Assembly (NCBI GenBank): GCA_018052735.1
Contig: JAGPMT010000009.1
Coordinates: forward strand, 17,232 to 81,231
DNA length: 64,000 bases
Direction: 5' to 3'
Origin: Phycisphaerae bacterium
GTDB taxonomy: Bacteria; Planctomycetota; Phycisphaerae; Sedimentisphaerales; Anaerohalosphaeraceae
A model generated the notes under the pieces. That model was not told the DNA's origin and made no database searches. It saw nothing but the letters and a program-made list of their open reading frames with translations. The position numbers and the translations under genes were made by a program. Shown here piece by piece: positions 10,802 to 21,100 of this stretch (positions within the stretch are counted from its first letter, which is position 1; the number at the start of each line of letters is the position of its first letter).

Positions 10802-12544
10802 TTAATTTTTGACAGCATTGAGTTTGTCTTTCATCCGGCTGACAATTTGAGCCACCTCAGCGGCGGCGGTATCCAGCGGCAGGGTTGTGCAATCCGAATC
10901 GCAGCGGCGTTTACATTCTACCCGGCCTTCCGCCAAGGTTTTCTTGCCGATAGTAATGCGAATCGGAATGCCCAAAAGATCCGCATCCTTGAACTTGACG
11001 CCTGCCCGAATATCCCTGTCATCCAGCAGCACTTCTACTCCTGCCTCCAGAAGCTGCTGATAAATCCTCTCAGCGGCGGCGGTTACTTCTTCTTCCTGTC
11101 CGGCCGGGGTAACAATCACCTCCCACGGGGCTATGGTGATAGGCAGAATCATCCCGTCTTTGTCATGGCCGATTTCAATGGCTGAGGCAATAATGCGGTT
11201 GATGCCGATGCCGTAGCAGCCCATCAGCGGGTATTTCTCCTTGCCGTCGGCATCCACATATTTCACATCCAGTTTACGGGTGTATTTATCGCCCAGTTTG
11301 AAGACCTGCCCAACCTCAATGCCCCGCTTGAACAGAAGTTTTTTGCCTTCGAAGGTATCGCCTTCGACAGCGTTGCGGATGTCAGCCACCCGTATATGCG
11401 CTCCTTCGAGCGGAAAATCGCGGCCGGGGACAACATTCATAATATGGTAATCGGTTTTATTAGCCCCGGTCGCCCCGACGGCCATCGCCGCAACGCCGTA
11501 GTCGATAAAGACCTTGGCGGCTTTGCCGCAAAGCCCCACCGGCCCGGCAAAGCCTACCGCCGCACCCGTTAGTTCCACAATCGCTGCTTCATCGGCCATT
11601 TCAATATGAGCCCCGTCCATCAGACGGGTCAGTTTTTCCGTATTGACCTCATGGTCACCCCGTACCAGCGCCAGAATGACGCCCTCGGGAGACTTGTAAA
11701 TCAGGGTTTTGATCAGCTGATGCGGCTTGACCTTCATATAGGCACACGCATCGTCAATCCTGCCGGCCTTGGGGGTATAAAAATCCTCGACCGGACCGAC
11801 CGGAACAGGCGGCTGCTTGGGCAGCGGGTCAACAGGGGCCTTTTCAATATTCCATGCCTGCCTGTTGTCGGCGGTATAGACGATGATATCTTCGCCGCTG
11901 GCACAGGGCACTGTAAACTGATGCGAGCCGGTACCGCCCATCTCCCCCGACTCTGCCAGCACAATTACATACTCCAGCCCGCACCGTTCAAACACCCGGC
12001 AGTAGGCGTGATACATATCCATATAGGTCTTGTGCAGGCATTTCTCGCTGGTATGGAAGCTGTATGCATCCTTCATAATAAATTCGCGGGACCGCAGGAC
12101 GCCGAACCGCGGCCGGAACTCATCCCGGTACTTGGTGTTAATTTGATACAGATTCATCGGGAGCTGCTTGTATGATTTGATTTCGCCGGCTGCCAAATAG
12201 GTGAAGCCCTCTTCGGCTGTCGGCGACAGCACATTGCCCCGCCCGTGGCGGTCAACGAAGGTGCCCAAGGTCTGGCCATAGTCGATATCGCGGCCGGTCT
12301 GCTGCCACAGTTCCAGCGGCTGAACAACCGGCATAATGATTTCCTGCGCGCCGGTCCGGTTCATTTCCTCCCGGACAATCTGCATCACCTTGGCCAGCAT
12401 CCGCTGGCCGGCCGGCAGATAAATATACGTGCCGCTGGCCAGCTTGCGCATCAGGCCGGCACGAATCATAAGCTGATGACTTGGTATTTCCGCATCTGCG
12501 GGCACTTCTTTGACAGTCGGTATCAGAGTCTTACTATAACGCAT
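10802..12544 (-). CDS. proS: Prolyl-tRNA synthetase
   Basis: A 580-residue class II aminoacyl-tRNA synthetase of the bacterial type. The N-terminus (RYSKTLIPTVKEVPADAEIPS, then MRKLASGTYIYLPAG) is diagnostic. Motif 2 is in YRDEFRPRFGVLRSREFIMKD (about 137-157) and motif 3 in GCYGIGINRIIASAIE (about 438-453). A YbaK-like editing insertion lies between (about 225-380, with KTLIYKSPEGVILALVRGDHEVN). The C-terminal anticodon-binding domain includes VLLDDRDIRAGVKFKDADLLGIP. ATG at 12544 is preceded by AGGAAAG. The gene is 17 nt downstream of aroB on the same strand. Confidence 0.97.
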   Translation of the reverse strand: MRYSKTLIPTVKEVPADAEIPSHQLMIRAGLMRKLASGTYIYLPAGQRMLAKVMQIVREEMNRTGAQEIIMPVVQPLELWQQTGRDIDYGQTLGTFVDRHGRGNVLSPTAEEGFTYLAAGEIKSYKQLPMNLYQINTKYRDEFRPRFGVLRSREFIMKDAYSFHTSEKCLHKTYMDMYHAYCRVFERCGLEYVIVLAESGEMGGTGSHQFTVPCASGEDIIVYTADNRQAWNIEKAPVDPLPKQPPVPVGPVEDFYTPKAGRIDDACAYMKVKPHQLIKTLIYKSPEGVILALVRGDHEVNTEKLTRLMDGAHIEMADEAAIVELTGAAVGFAGPVGLCGKAAKVFIDYGVAAMAVGATGANKTDYHIMNVVPGRDFPLEGAHIRVADIRNAVEGDTFEGKKLLFKRGIEVGQVFKLGDKYTRKLDVKYVDADGKEKYPLMGCYGIGINRIIASAIEIGHDKDGMILPITIAPWEVIVTPAGQEEEVTAAAERIYQQLLEAGVEVLLDDRDIRAGVKFKDADLLGIPIRITIGKKTLAEGRVECKRRCDSDCTTLPLDTAAAEVAQIVSRMKDKLNAVKN

Positions 12545-12561
12545 ACGTTGTCTTTCCTGTT

Positions 12562-13671
12562 TTAATAAAGCTGACTGACAGTTTCTTTAACAATCCCGGT
12601 TGGAACATCTGCCGCCCACTGGCCGTCTTTGCACCACACCTGCCCCAGCGATTCAAGCAGCACAAACCGCGGCCATTGTCCGACGGCCTTTTTGTCCATT
12701 TTCAGCAGGTCGAGAATCCTCTCTTTTTTCAGATTGGCCGGTATCTTCGCCGGCATTTGGAGTTTCCTCAAAAGCGTTTCGATGCGTTCCAGCCGGCTAT
12801 CGCGGACCAGTCCCATTGCCTTTTCAATGCGGCCGGCGGCTTTCATTCCGATGGCCACGCATTCGCCGTGCAGAAGACCAAAACCGCTGGCCGCTTCGAC
12901 GGCGTGGCCGATGGTATGCCCGTAATTCAAAATCCGGCGTTTGTTCTTCTCCGTCGGGTCTTCCTGCACAACCGACGCCTTGATCCGGCAATTGGTCATA
13001 GCCATATATTCAAGCATCGACAGGTCTTTTTTGAGAATCGCATCGATATTGTTTTCAAGATATTCAAAATACACAGCATCGGCGATAGCGGCGTGCTTAA
13101 CAGACTCGACCAGCCCTGCACGGTACTGGCGGTCATCCAGCGTCAGCAGCGTTTTGACATCAATATAAACCGCCGCTGGATGCCAAAAGACACCAAAGGC
13201 GTTTTTGCTGACAGAGCTGTCCACACCGGTTTTGCCGCCAATGGCTGAGTCGGCTTGAGCCACAGCAGTGGTGGGAATCTGGATAACCGGCACACCCCGT
13301 TTGAAAATCGCTGCCGCAAAGCCGGCAATGTCGCCCACCGTCCCCCCGCCCAGCGCTGCAACAACCGTATCCCGGCCAAGCCGCTCCTTTTCCATCGCCT
13401 CAACAATCGCCGCAACCGTCTGGATATGCTTGGATGCCTCTCCGGCCGGCTCAATCACATACATTGGCGCCGCGGCAGTCCCCAGCAGCGTTTTCAAATG
13501 CCCCGCCTCGGCCACTGCCGCATCCGTAACAACAAACGGTGAACAGTTGGGCCACCGGCGTCGAATATCCGCCCACACATCCGCCAATATCCCCTGCCCG
13601 ACGGCAATCGTATAGCATCCCGCTTCAGCCGCCGGAATTCGGACATCCAGTGTTTGTATCGGCTTGCTCAT
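12562..13671 (-). CDS. aroB: 3-dehydroquinate synthase
   Basis: The second step of the shikimate pathway: DAHP to 3-dehydroquinate, NAD and divalent-metal dependent, cytoplasmic. The NAD/metal region GGGTVGDIAGFAAAIFKRGV, the PTTAVAQADSAIGGKTGVD block and the metal-ligand regions GHTIGHAVEA and LHGECVAIGM are all present. I chose ATG at 13671 (MSKPIQTLDVRI, about 369 residues). An upstream in-frame TTG at 13695 would overlap the end of apt by 10 bases and is less likely. Tight spacing to apt upstream and proS downstream suggests one transcript. Confidence 0.96.
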   Translation of the reverse strand: MSKPIQTLDVRIPAAEAGCYTIAVGQGILADVWADIRRRWPNCSPFVVTDAAVAEAGHLKTLLGTAAAPMYVIEPAGEASKHIQTVAAIVEAMEKERLGRDTVVAALGGGTVGDIAGFAAAIFKRGVPVIQIPTTAVAQADSAIGGKTGVDSSVSKNAFGVFWHPAAVYIDVKTLLTLDDRQYRAGLVESVKHAAIADAVYFEYLENNIDAILKKDLSMLEYMAMTNCRIKASVVQEDPTEKNKRRILNYGHTIGHAVEAASGFGLLHGECVAIGMKAAGRIEKAMGLVRDSRLERIETLLRKLQMPAKIPANLKKERILDLLKMDKKAVGQWPRFVLLESLGQVWCKDGQWAADVPTGIVKETVSQLY

Positions 13672-13685
13672 TTTCCCATTCACTA

Positions 13686-14213
13686 TCAATAGCAAATTAC
13701 CGTATGAAGAACATACGGTTTCAGCTGCTGTCGTCCATTCAGTCCCGACAGCTCAATTAAAAATGTCAGTCCCGCTATGGTTCCGCCGAGCTTTTCAATC
13801 AGCTTGCAGGCCGCGGCCATGGTCCCGCCGGTAGCCAGCAGGTCATCGACCATCAGCACCTTCATTCCCGGCCGTATAGCATCGGTATGGACTTCCACAA
13901 CATCCCTGCCGTATTCCAGCCCGTAGCTGACCGATTCGGTATGAAAAGGCAGCTTGCCTTTCTTGCGGATAGGCACAAATCCGGCTCCCAGCGTCCGAGC
14001 CACCGCCGAGCCAAAAATAAAACCCCGTGCCTCCACCGCCGCAACAACATCTATTCCCTTGTCAGCAAACGGCGCCGCAAGCGCCTCAATGGCCTGTGCC
14101 AACGCCTGCGGGTGAGCCAGCAGCGGCGTAATATCCCGAAACAAAATCCCCGGTTTGGGAAAATCCGGAATCTCCCGAATAAACGCTTTCAATTCGCCTG
14201 CTTGAGCCGGCAT
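13686..14213 (-). CDS. apt: Adenine phosphoribosyltransferase
   Basis: A 175-residue purine-salvage enzyme converting adenine and PRPP to AMP. Motifs: IREIPDFPKPGILFRDITPLL at the N-terminus, VEARGFIFGSAVA (about 60-72), and the PRPP-binding loop VLMVDDLLATGGTMAAACKLIEKLGG (about 119-144). The length fits the family. It is the first gene downstream of the sigma-factor terminator and probably heads an apt-aroB-proS transcription unit. Confidence 0.96.
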   Translation of the reverse strand: MPAQAGELKAFIREIPDFPKPGILFRDITPLLAHPQALAQAIEALAAPFADKGIDVVAAVEARGFIFGSAVARTLGAGFVPIRKKGKLPFHTESVSYGLEYGRDVVEVHTDAIRPGMKVLMVDDLLATGGTMAAACKLIEKLGGTIAGLTFLIELSGLNGRQQLKPYVLHTVICY

Positions 14214-14237
14214 CGCTGGTTCCTCACTTTCTGCAAC

Positions 14238-14271
14238 AAAAAAAGGCGGGCGTTCCTACGAACCCCGCCTT
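14238..14271 (-). terminator. Rho-independent terminator of the sigma-factor gene
   Basis: Perfect 8-bp stem AAGGCGGG (14243-14250) with CCCGCCTT (14264-14271) and a 13-nt loop. Read on the minus strand, a run of seven T (14244 to 14238) follows. It sits 26 nt past the sigma-factor stop codon and before apt. Confidence 0.92.
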
Positions 14272-14296
14272 ATCGGCTGTCTGCATCGGTCTCTGA

Positions 14297-15106
14297 TTAC
14301 GTTGTCAGCAACGCATTGAGCTGGGCAAGGGCATTTCTCTGCAATTGACGAACGCGCTCCCGCGTTAGTCCCAGTTTTTCGCCGATTTGCTTGAGGGTCA
14401 GCGGTTCCTGACCACCCAGACCAAACCGCAATCGAAGCACCTCGGCTTGGCGGGTATCCATCTGATCCAGCAATTCCAGAGCCCGTTCCAACTGCTCATT
14501 GGTGCCAAGGTCATCTTCCGGGCTTATGATTGTATCATCTTCTACGGCTTCGTCAAGGCCGGCATTCTGTTCTGTCGGTTCATGCTGAAATCCAGAATCC
14601 ACCACCGCTACAATTTCACGAATGGCCTGCGCCTTGCGAACCGGCACACTCATGGCTTTTGCCATTTCATCCAAATCCGGCACCCGACCCAAGCGGGTTT
14701 CCAGCTCAGCATAGACCTGCCGCCATTGATTGATTAACTCGACCATATAGGTCGGAATATGAATCGGCTGTGAATTGCTTAAAATAGCCCGCTTTATGGA
14801 CTGTTTGACCCACCAGGCCGAATAGGTGCTGAATCGGACGCCGTGTTCCGGATCAAATGTGTCCACAGCCCGCATCAAACCCAGATTGCCCTCTTCAATC
14901 AAATCCCCCAAAGTCAGACCATGACCGGAAAATTTTTTTGCGATATTTACAACCAGCCGGAGATTACTTCGAATCAATTGTTCCCGAGCTTGCGGATCGT
15001 TTTCTTCCCGAACCGCCTTAGCCAAGGCCTTTTCTTCTTCCCAGCTGAGCAAAGGGGCATCATCAATTTCTTTGAGATATTCTTTTATTGCTGCATCAAA
15101 AGCCAT
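14297..15106 (-). CDS. RNA polymerase sigma-70 family factor (short RpoD/SigA-like)
   Basis: A 269-residue sigma factor lacking region 1.1. Region 1.2 starts at IKEYLKEIDDAPLLSWEEEK. Region 2 has IRSNLRLVVNIAKKFSGHGL and DLIEEGNLGLMRAVDTFDPEHG, then the 2.3/2.4 core RFSTYSAWWVKQSIKRAIL. Region 3 has QPIHIPTYMVELINQWR. Region 4.2 has TLKQIGEKLGLTRERVRQLQ at the C-terminus. AGGAG lies 7 nt before the ATG. Size and intact regions 2 and 4 fit a group 1/2 factor of the compact planctomycete type. Whether it is the housekeeping or an alternative factor cannot be decided from this window. Confidence 0.93.
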   Translation of the reverse strand: MAFDAAIKEYLKEIDDAPLLSWEEEKALAKAVREENDPQAREQLIRSNLRLVVNIAKKFSGHGLTLGDLIEEGNLGLMRAVDTFDPEHGVRFSTYSAWWVKQSIKRAILSNSQPIHIPTYMVELINQWRQVYAELETRLGRVPDLDEMAKAMSVPVRKAQAIREIVAVVDSGFQHEPTEQNAGLDEAVEDDTIISPEDDLGTNEQLERALELLDQMDTRQAEVLRLRFGLGGQEPLTLKQIGEKLGLTRERVRQLQRNALAQLNALLTT

Positions 15107-15487
15107 AGATTTACTCCTACCGTGCGTCTCAATCGAAATTTGGAAATTGTCTGCACAAGGCCCTTTTTTATAGGGCCGACAGGGTCTGCTGTTTTGTCCA
15201 GCAAACCCTGCGGTTTATATCGACTGAATCGTGCATGCAGTTAACCGTCGGCCGCCCTTTTCTTTCAGTAATTCTGTATAGAATCTTCCATATTATCTTA
15301 ACGTCTCCAATATTTACCTTTCGCCGCATACACCATTTTTCAGAAATACGATGTTCCATGGCCATCCCAAGCTTATCTTGAAAAACAGTTGACAGACAAG
15401 ATAGTCAGTGATAACCTTTGAATTTAGAGAAAATCGTAAAGGAAAGTCCGGATATAGAAAATAACAATTCGATTGGGAGACATTGCA
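15107..15487. other. Divergent intergenic region, sigma-factor leader and SH3-gene promoter
   Basis: 381 nt without a convincing gene. It holds two adjacent hairpins in the presumed sigma leader: CAGGGT..GCTG (15180-15191) with CAGC..ACCCTG (15199-15210), and GGCCC (15159-15163) with GGGCC (15173-15177). A TTGACA box sits upstream of the SH3 gene. Confidence 0.6.
15389..15417 (+). promoter_or_regulatory. Candidate promoter of the SH3-domain protein gene
   Basis: A perfect TTGACA at 15389-15394 and a weak -10-like TAACCT at 15412-15417, 17 nt apart. The -10 match is poor, so only the -35 is persuasive. Confidence 0.35.
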
Positions 15488-16792
15488 ATGTATTCCACAA
15501 GAATGTTGATTTATGCAATTCTGCTGATGTCCCTGATGGTTCCATTTGCACCGGCAGCCCCGGATGCATCTGTTCCGCAGGTGGCAGGCAAGCCGGCCAA
15601 TGTTCAATATCCGTTCATCGCAGAGGTTACAGGCAATAATGTCTATATACGCTCCGGCAAAGGGCCGCTTTACTATCATTGCGGCAAACTGAATATCGGA
15701 AACACCGTTACCGTCGTTGAAGATGCCGACGGCTGGTCTAAAATTGTCCCGCCGGAAGGGTGTTATTCGTGGATCCACAAGGACTATGTCAAGGTTTCGG
15801 CCGGCTCGAACAAAGGCGAGGTAATCGGCGAAAACGTCCGTGTGTGGGCCGGTTCGGACTTTATAGAGGCCTCCCGTTCGGACAGCATGCAGGTCAAACT
15901 CAATAAAAATAAAGACCAGATTGATGAAGACGACTTTGTCGAACTGCTTTCCGATCAGCCCGAAAACAGCGCCTACTACAAAATCAAGCCGCCGGCGGGA
16001 GCTTTCCTGTGGGTCAGCAGTGAATTCCTGAAGTATGTCGGCCCTCTGGTGCACAAAACACCGGTCGCTGTGCCCCCTCGTCCTGATGCCAACGAAGTCC
16101 TGCCTCCCGCGGAAGAAAAAACCGTTCCGGCATTCAGCAATTTGACTCCCCAAGAACCTTCTGCCCAAGCCGCCGGTGTTCAGGAGCCGGCCGCTAAGGA
16201 AGCTGCTGCGCCGACACCGCCTGCACCCAAGCCAGTAACAAAGGAATCGGTGCTTCTCAAGCAGTGCTACGAATTGTCGGCCCAGATTGACCAGCAGCTC
16301 AAAAAACCCCTCAGCGAACAGAACTACGCTGACATCTCCAAATCGCTGGAAGCCATCAAAAACGACCCCGAAGCCGGCAAAGCCGCATCCTACTCGCAAA
16401 TTCTGCTGGAGCGCATCGCCCGCTACGAACTGGCCATCCGCGTAACCGATATCGTCAAGCAGCAGGATGAAGCGCTGGCAGCTGCCAAAGAACAGATTGA
16501 AAAAGCCCATCAGGCCCAGCTCAGCAGGCTGCCCAAGACGCTGGAATTCCTCTTTGTCGGCACGCTGAAACCTTCGTATGTTTATACCGACAAGACCGGC
16601 CAGAAGCGGTATGTTCTGATGGACGGCTCCGGCAAAATTCTCTGCTATGTTACCGCCGCTTCACCCGAAATTGCCGCACGGCTTGAACAGGCCGTCGATA
16701 CGCAAATCGGCATTCGCGGCAATATTGTCAGCAATTCCAAGGCACTGGTTACGCTGGTTTCTGCCACAGCTGTGGAAGCAATGCCTCAGTAA
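15488..16792 (+). CDS. Secreted protein with two SH3-like domains
   Basis: About 434 residues. ATG at 15488 has GGGAGA 7 nt upstream. Signal peptide about 1-25 (YAILLMSLMVPFAPAAP). SH3 domain 1 about 40-105 (NNVYIRSGKGPLYYHCGKL, WSKIVPPEGCYSWIHKDYV). SH3-like 2 about 110-185 (GENVRVWAGSD, YYKIKPPAGAFLWVSSEFL). A Pro/Ala-rich linker follows (about 195-255), then a charged helical region and a C-terminal beta-rich OB-like segment (TLKPSYVYTDKTGQKRYVLMD). SH3 domains of this kind often bind peptidoglycan or periplasmic partners. The exact role is unknown. A strong terminator follows directly. Confidence 0.85.
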   Translation: MYSTRMLIYAILLMSLMVPFAPAAPDASVPQVAGKPANVQYPFIAEVTGNNVYIRSGKGPLYYHCGKLNIGNTVTVVEDADGWSKIVPPEGCYSWIHKDYVKVSAGSNKGEVIGENVRVWAGSDFIEASRSDSMQVKLNKNKDQIDEDDFVELLSDQPENSAYYKIKPPAGAFLWVSSEFLKYVGPLVHKTPVAVPPRPDANEVLPPAEEKTVPAFSNLTPQEPSAQAAGVQEPAAKEAAAPTPPAPKPVTKESVLLKQCYELSAQIDQQLKKPLSEQNYADISKSLEAIKNDPEAGKAASYSQILLERIARYELAIRVTDIVKQQDEALAAAKEQIEKAHQAQLSRLPKTLEFLFVGTLKPSYVYTDKTGQKRYVLMDGSGKILCYVTAASPEIAARLEQAVDTQIGIRGNIVSNSKALVTLVSATAVEAMPQ

Positions 16793-16817
16793 AAACGAAC
16801 AAAACAGACAGCCCAAC

Positions 16818-16849
16818 AGCCCCGGCGACTCAGGCGACGGGGCTTTTTT
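16818..16849 (+). terminator. Rho-independent terminator of the SH3-protein gene
   Basis: Stem AGCCCCG (16818-16824) with CGGGGCT (16838-16844), a 13-nt loop and a T-run to 16849. It reads the plus-strand gene only; the last bases overlap the stop codon of the convergent flavoprotein gene. Confidence 0.92.
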
Positions 16850-18089
16850 ATTTCAGCCGGGCACAGCCGGCGGCTTTCATTCCCGCCAATGCACCCGTTG
16901 AAAAAGCAATCTGCAGATTATACCCCCCGCAGGGACCATCGACATCAATCACTTCGCCTGCAAAAAACAACCCCTCGCACAGCCGCGACTGCATCGTCCT
17001 GAAATCAATCTGGCTGCGGCAGATTCCGCCGCGAGTCACTGTTGCCTTCTCCAACGGCGCACAGCGAATTGCCGTCAGCGGCATAGCGCTAAGCAGTTCG
17101 ACCAACCGCCGCCGCTGCTGGCGGCGTAGATGGCCGGCACAAACCGGTTCATCTGCCGCCGTCATCTCCTGCAAAAGCTCGCCGATCCGCCGCGGCAACC
17201 GCAGCGACAAAATCCCCGCAAGGTCTTTTTGGGGATGTTCTGCGCAATGCCGGATGATTTGTGCTTCCAGCATTTCAGCAGTGCAATCGGGGCAGAAATT
17301 CAGCCAAAGCGGGACGGAATTGCCCCGCCGGAGAGTTTCGGCGGCAGCCCGGCTGACATCAAAGGCCGCCGGTCCTCCGATGCCGTCGGCTGTAAACACA
17401 GCCGCACCCGTGACAGTCTGCCTTTTGCCGCCCAGCTGCATCCGAATTGATACCCGTTCCAAACTGATGCCCTGCAGCCGGCCCGGCCATGGCTGACTGC
17501 ATACAACCGGACATAATATCCCTATCGGCTCTATAACTGTATGACCGAAGGTCTCGGCAAGCTTATACCCGTCGCCGGTCGAGCCCGTCTGCGGCCATGA
17601 AGCCCCGCCGGCGGCAATCACCACACACTTGCAGGCATAGGACGCCTGTGCTGTTTTAATCTGAAAGCCCCCTGTGTTTTTGGAAACCTCCGCGACCCGT
17701 GCACCGTAATAAACGGCTGCGCCGCAGCGGTTGACTTCGCCTAAAAGAATCCTGAGGACATCCTCCGCACAGCCCCTGCGCGGAAAAATGCAGCCGTCGG
17801 GTTCAGCCGCTGTCTCCAGCCCGCGCCGGGCGAAGAAATCGATTAAATCAGCCGGACGGAGCGCATAAAAAGCATGCCGCAGGGTATTGCCGAAGGGATG
17901 ACAGGCCTTGATGAAATCATCTATGCTGCCGGTGTGCGTCAAATTGCACCGTCCGCCGCCCGTCAGCAGCAGTTTTTTGCCGGCAGCCGAATTTTTCTCG
18001 AAAACACAGGTCTTGGCGCCGGCCTGTGCCGCATAGACAGCCGCCATCAGACCCGCTGCTCCTGCCCCGATAATAGCTACATCAAACAT
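16848..18089 (-). CDS. BaiN/HI0933-family FAD-dependent oxidoreductase
   Basis: 413 residues from ATG 18089 (MFDVAIIGAGAAGLMAAVYA). Rossmann FAD-binding motif GAGAAG at the N-terminus, then AGKKLLLTGGGRCNLTH (about 36-52), CVVIAAGGASWPQTGSTGDG (about 150-169), and the C-terminal FAD-contact block FFAGEVIDVDGPCGGYNLQIAFSTG. This matches the HI0933-like flavoprotein family, cytoplasmic NAD(P)/FAD enzymes mostly of undefined substrate. An in-frame upstream extension to 18203 would overlap the AsmA-like gene and is unlikely. It lies 61 nt downstream of that gene. Confidence 0.92.
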   Translation of the reverse strand: MFDVAIIGAGAAGLMAAVYAAQAGAKTCVFEKNSAAGKKLLLTGGGRCNLTHTGSIDDFIKACHPFGNTLRHAFYALRPADLIDFFARRGLETAAEPDGCIFPRRGCAEDVLRILLGEVNRCGAAVYYGARVAEVSKNTGGFQIKTAQASYACKCVVIAAGGASWPQTGSTGDGYKLAETFGHTVIEPIGILCPVVCSQPWPGRLQGISLERVSIRMQLGGKRQTVTGAAVFTADGIGGPAAFDVSRAAAETLRRGNSVPLWLNFCPDCTAEMLEAQIIRHCAEHPQKDLAGILSLRLPRRIGELLQEMTAADEPVCAGHLRRQQRRRLVELLSAMPLTAIRCAPLEKATVTRGGICRSQIDFRTMQSRLCEGLFFAGEVIDVDGPCGGYNLQIAFSTGALAGMKAAGCARLK

Positions 18090-18150
18090 TGCTGTTGTGC
18101 ATTCAAAAGTTCGGTAAATGCGTCTCCCAAAACCAGCTGCCTCACCGGCC

Positions 18151-21100
18151 TTAAAAAAGTCCTGTCGGCGGCCTGAAAACAGACAGAAAAACTGCCTGAA
18201 CAACAGGATCCTTCATATCGCCGCGGACCTCCACCCGCCACAATGCCGCACCCATTCCCCGCAGAAGCCGATCCAAAAAAGTATCCTCTTGAGCAGGCGG
18301 CCGATTCCATGCGGTCAGTTCCATCGTTATCTGCCGGCTTTGGAGATTCAAACGCCCTTTGCCGCGAAAAATCAGCGGCTGCCCCACCATCACCACATCA
18401 TCCAGAATCAGTTCTGCTCCGCGGATAACGGCGGCAACATCCATTCGGCTGAAAACAAACTCTTCCGGCTGGCGTAGCTGCACAGCCGTCAGAATCTTGC
18501 CCGGCAGCGACTGACGGCCCATTTTCATATCCACCACCGCTGCAGTCAGCCGGCCGCGCGGTTCTGCAGGGGTCTGAAAATCCCCCTGCAATGTCAGCGA
18601 ACCGGAAACCAATCCCTGCATCTGCTGCTGGGGCTCTATGGGCTGCCGGGCTTCCAGCAGTTTTATGACAGGGACATCCTGACAGTCCAGCTTCAGCAGA
18701 TATCCCGGCTGGACGCCGGCGGCAAGATTGACCTGAAACTCACCGCTGACTGCACCGTCATACAGCTGCGCTGTGAGGTTTGATCCCTTCAGCCGCATGG
18801 TATTGGGATCGTAAGCCGCCCGGCCGGACACATGTTCTGCCAGCCAGTGGCGGTATTGAAGCCGGTTGATCACACAATCGCCGGAAACTTCCCACCGCTG
18901 CGATTCAAAATCTCCCGCTGCAGATCCGCTGAAAACACCATCCCCCAGTGAAACCTGTCCAGCCGCACCGCACGAAAGCCCTTCCAGTTTTACCTGGGCA
19001 TTCAATTCAATCCCCGAGGGCTTTCTTTGGGAATTCATCCGCACGCATCCATCATGCACTACAAGCCCTGCCTGACCTTTGGGACGTGCCCACGCATACA
19101 GGGCGCGAACCTGCCGGCCTGCCGCATCCAGCGGCAGCGATTCAAGGGGAATAGCCTGCCACTGAAAATCGGTCAGCTTTACAATTTCATTTTGTATCCG
19201 CAGCCGGCCTTGCAAACGCCCCAGCGGAGTATCCTCCCACGCCAATCGGCTCTCCTTGAGCACCGCAATCAGATCATTGCCGCGGCATTCTGTTTCCGGA
19301 AGATTCGTCTCCAGCCGTCCCGACACATCAACTCGGCCCAGCAGCCGGAATTTTCCCGGCATCTGCTCGATGCCGGCGATATTCCAAAAGGCCTCATTCA
19401 AATCAAAGTCCCTCAGCTCCAGCTCCAGACAGAAACCCGCCTGCTGAGGCAGACGGCCTGCCGGATAAACCGTTCCGCTGAGCACCACAGGGCCGTTGTC
19501 GGTTCGGCCTTCAAGCCGATGCAGCAAAATACGGTCATCAGCAATTTCTGCTGACAGCTGCACGTCCCGTATCGCAAGAGGAAATTCCTTATACAGAAGC
19601 CGCTGGCCCTGCAGCCGAACCTGCGCGGTGTAATCGAACTGCTCTTTGGCCGCCGGAGAAGATTGGATGCGTATATCAAAATCAGCAGCCGCAGAGATTT
19701 CCAGACGATTCCACAGTGCCTGTGCTGCCTCCGGCAGGGCTTCTCGAAGCGCCGCATCCGTCGGAATCCGCCTGCCTTCAACATAAACGCTGAATACCGG
19801 ATCCTCTGTCTGCAGTTGTTCGGCCTGCCCGCTGATCAGAATGCTGCGGCCGTCATCATAACTGGCTCTGACATTTTCGAACAGAATCCGGCCGGTTTCT
19901 ATGCGGATGGTTCCTGTCAGATTTTCCAGCAGATACGGAATCCGATTATACACAGCCGAAGCATTCTTCAGATGCAGTGCAACAGCGGCATCCTTTCGTC
20001 CATCCGCTGCCCGGCGAAAACGATAATCCAGCCCCGCCGCCCCCTGCGGCTTGAATGCCAGCCACAGCCGCTTAGCCGAATCCTTGAGGGCATTGTACAA
20101 ATCCTCATCAAAACGGATACTCTCGCTGGTTGTTCGAAGATCTATCTCGGCCTGAGGTCCAAAATTGCTGACTGTTCCATTGACCAGCAGAATGCTGTCC
20201 CCATGCCGGCCTTTGAGATTGTTCAGATAAAGCGTACGGCCTTTGAGCTCAATATCTCCCTGAATGCCGCTGACCGTATAGGGAAACTGATCATCCCGGA
20301 CGGCTATATCCACGCAGCGTATCCGGCCGCTGAATTGGGAATCCGACAGATCATCCAGATACCCGTGCATCTGGGCTTCGATATCGGCCTTGCCGCACGC
20401 ATGATACCGCCCTAAGAACCGGGCTGCCGCCGGCTCCAGCAGCGACAGAATCGGCCGGCTGCACACTATGGCGTCCGGCTCAAACCGGTCAGCCGTCATC
20501 AAACCGTGCGCGGAAACCTCCAAATCAACCGGACGGCGGCCTGTGCGATGAATCAAGCCCCGAATATCGGCCTGCCCCTGCCCCAGCAAAAAACGGCACC
20601 GCTGAATCGAAACGGTCTGGGCATCAAATGTGCACTCGAACTGAATCCCCTCAAGGTTCCAGGCATTATCCAGCACCCGTGCCTGCCCCATCCGGATATA
20701 TCCTGCCGCCGCCAGCCGGCTTTGCCGATCGCCCTGCCCCAGCGTCAGCAGACCTTGAATGCTGCTGTCGCCATAGCCAAACCGGCCGTCTGTTTCAAGC
20801 CGGAAACTGTATTCCCGCAAACCCGCCGGAACCGCAATATCGCCGTTGAATCCAATGGTCGCAATCGTTTCTGCAGTATCGGCAATCCGGCGGATGCGAA
20901 GCGCACCCCGCCGCATTTGTATCAGCGGAATGGCTGTCTGTCCGCCTGCGTTCCGAGCCCCGAACGCCAGCCGGCTGAAATTCCAATTTTTCTGGCCGGC
21001 ATCATAATCGGCCGTAACTGCAAAATCCGACAGTGTTATCGAATGAATTGACAGACGCCCTTTGAGCAAATGCAGCGGAATAAACTGCACATCCATGCGA

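Noticed and set aside
13671..13695. Upstream TTG start for aroB
   Set aside because: It would overlap apt, adds residues not typical of AroB, and ATG 13671 gives the expected N-terminus.
15314..16510. A 398-codon frame opposite the SH3-protein gene
   Set aside because: Antisense to a gene with signal peptide, SH3 domains, ribosome site and terminator.
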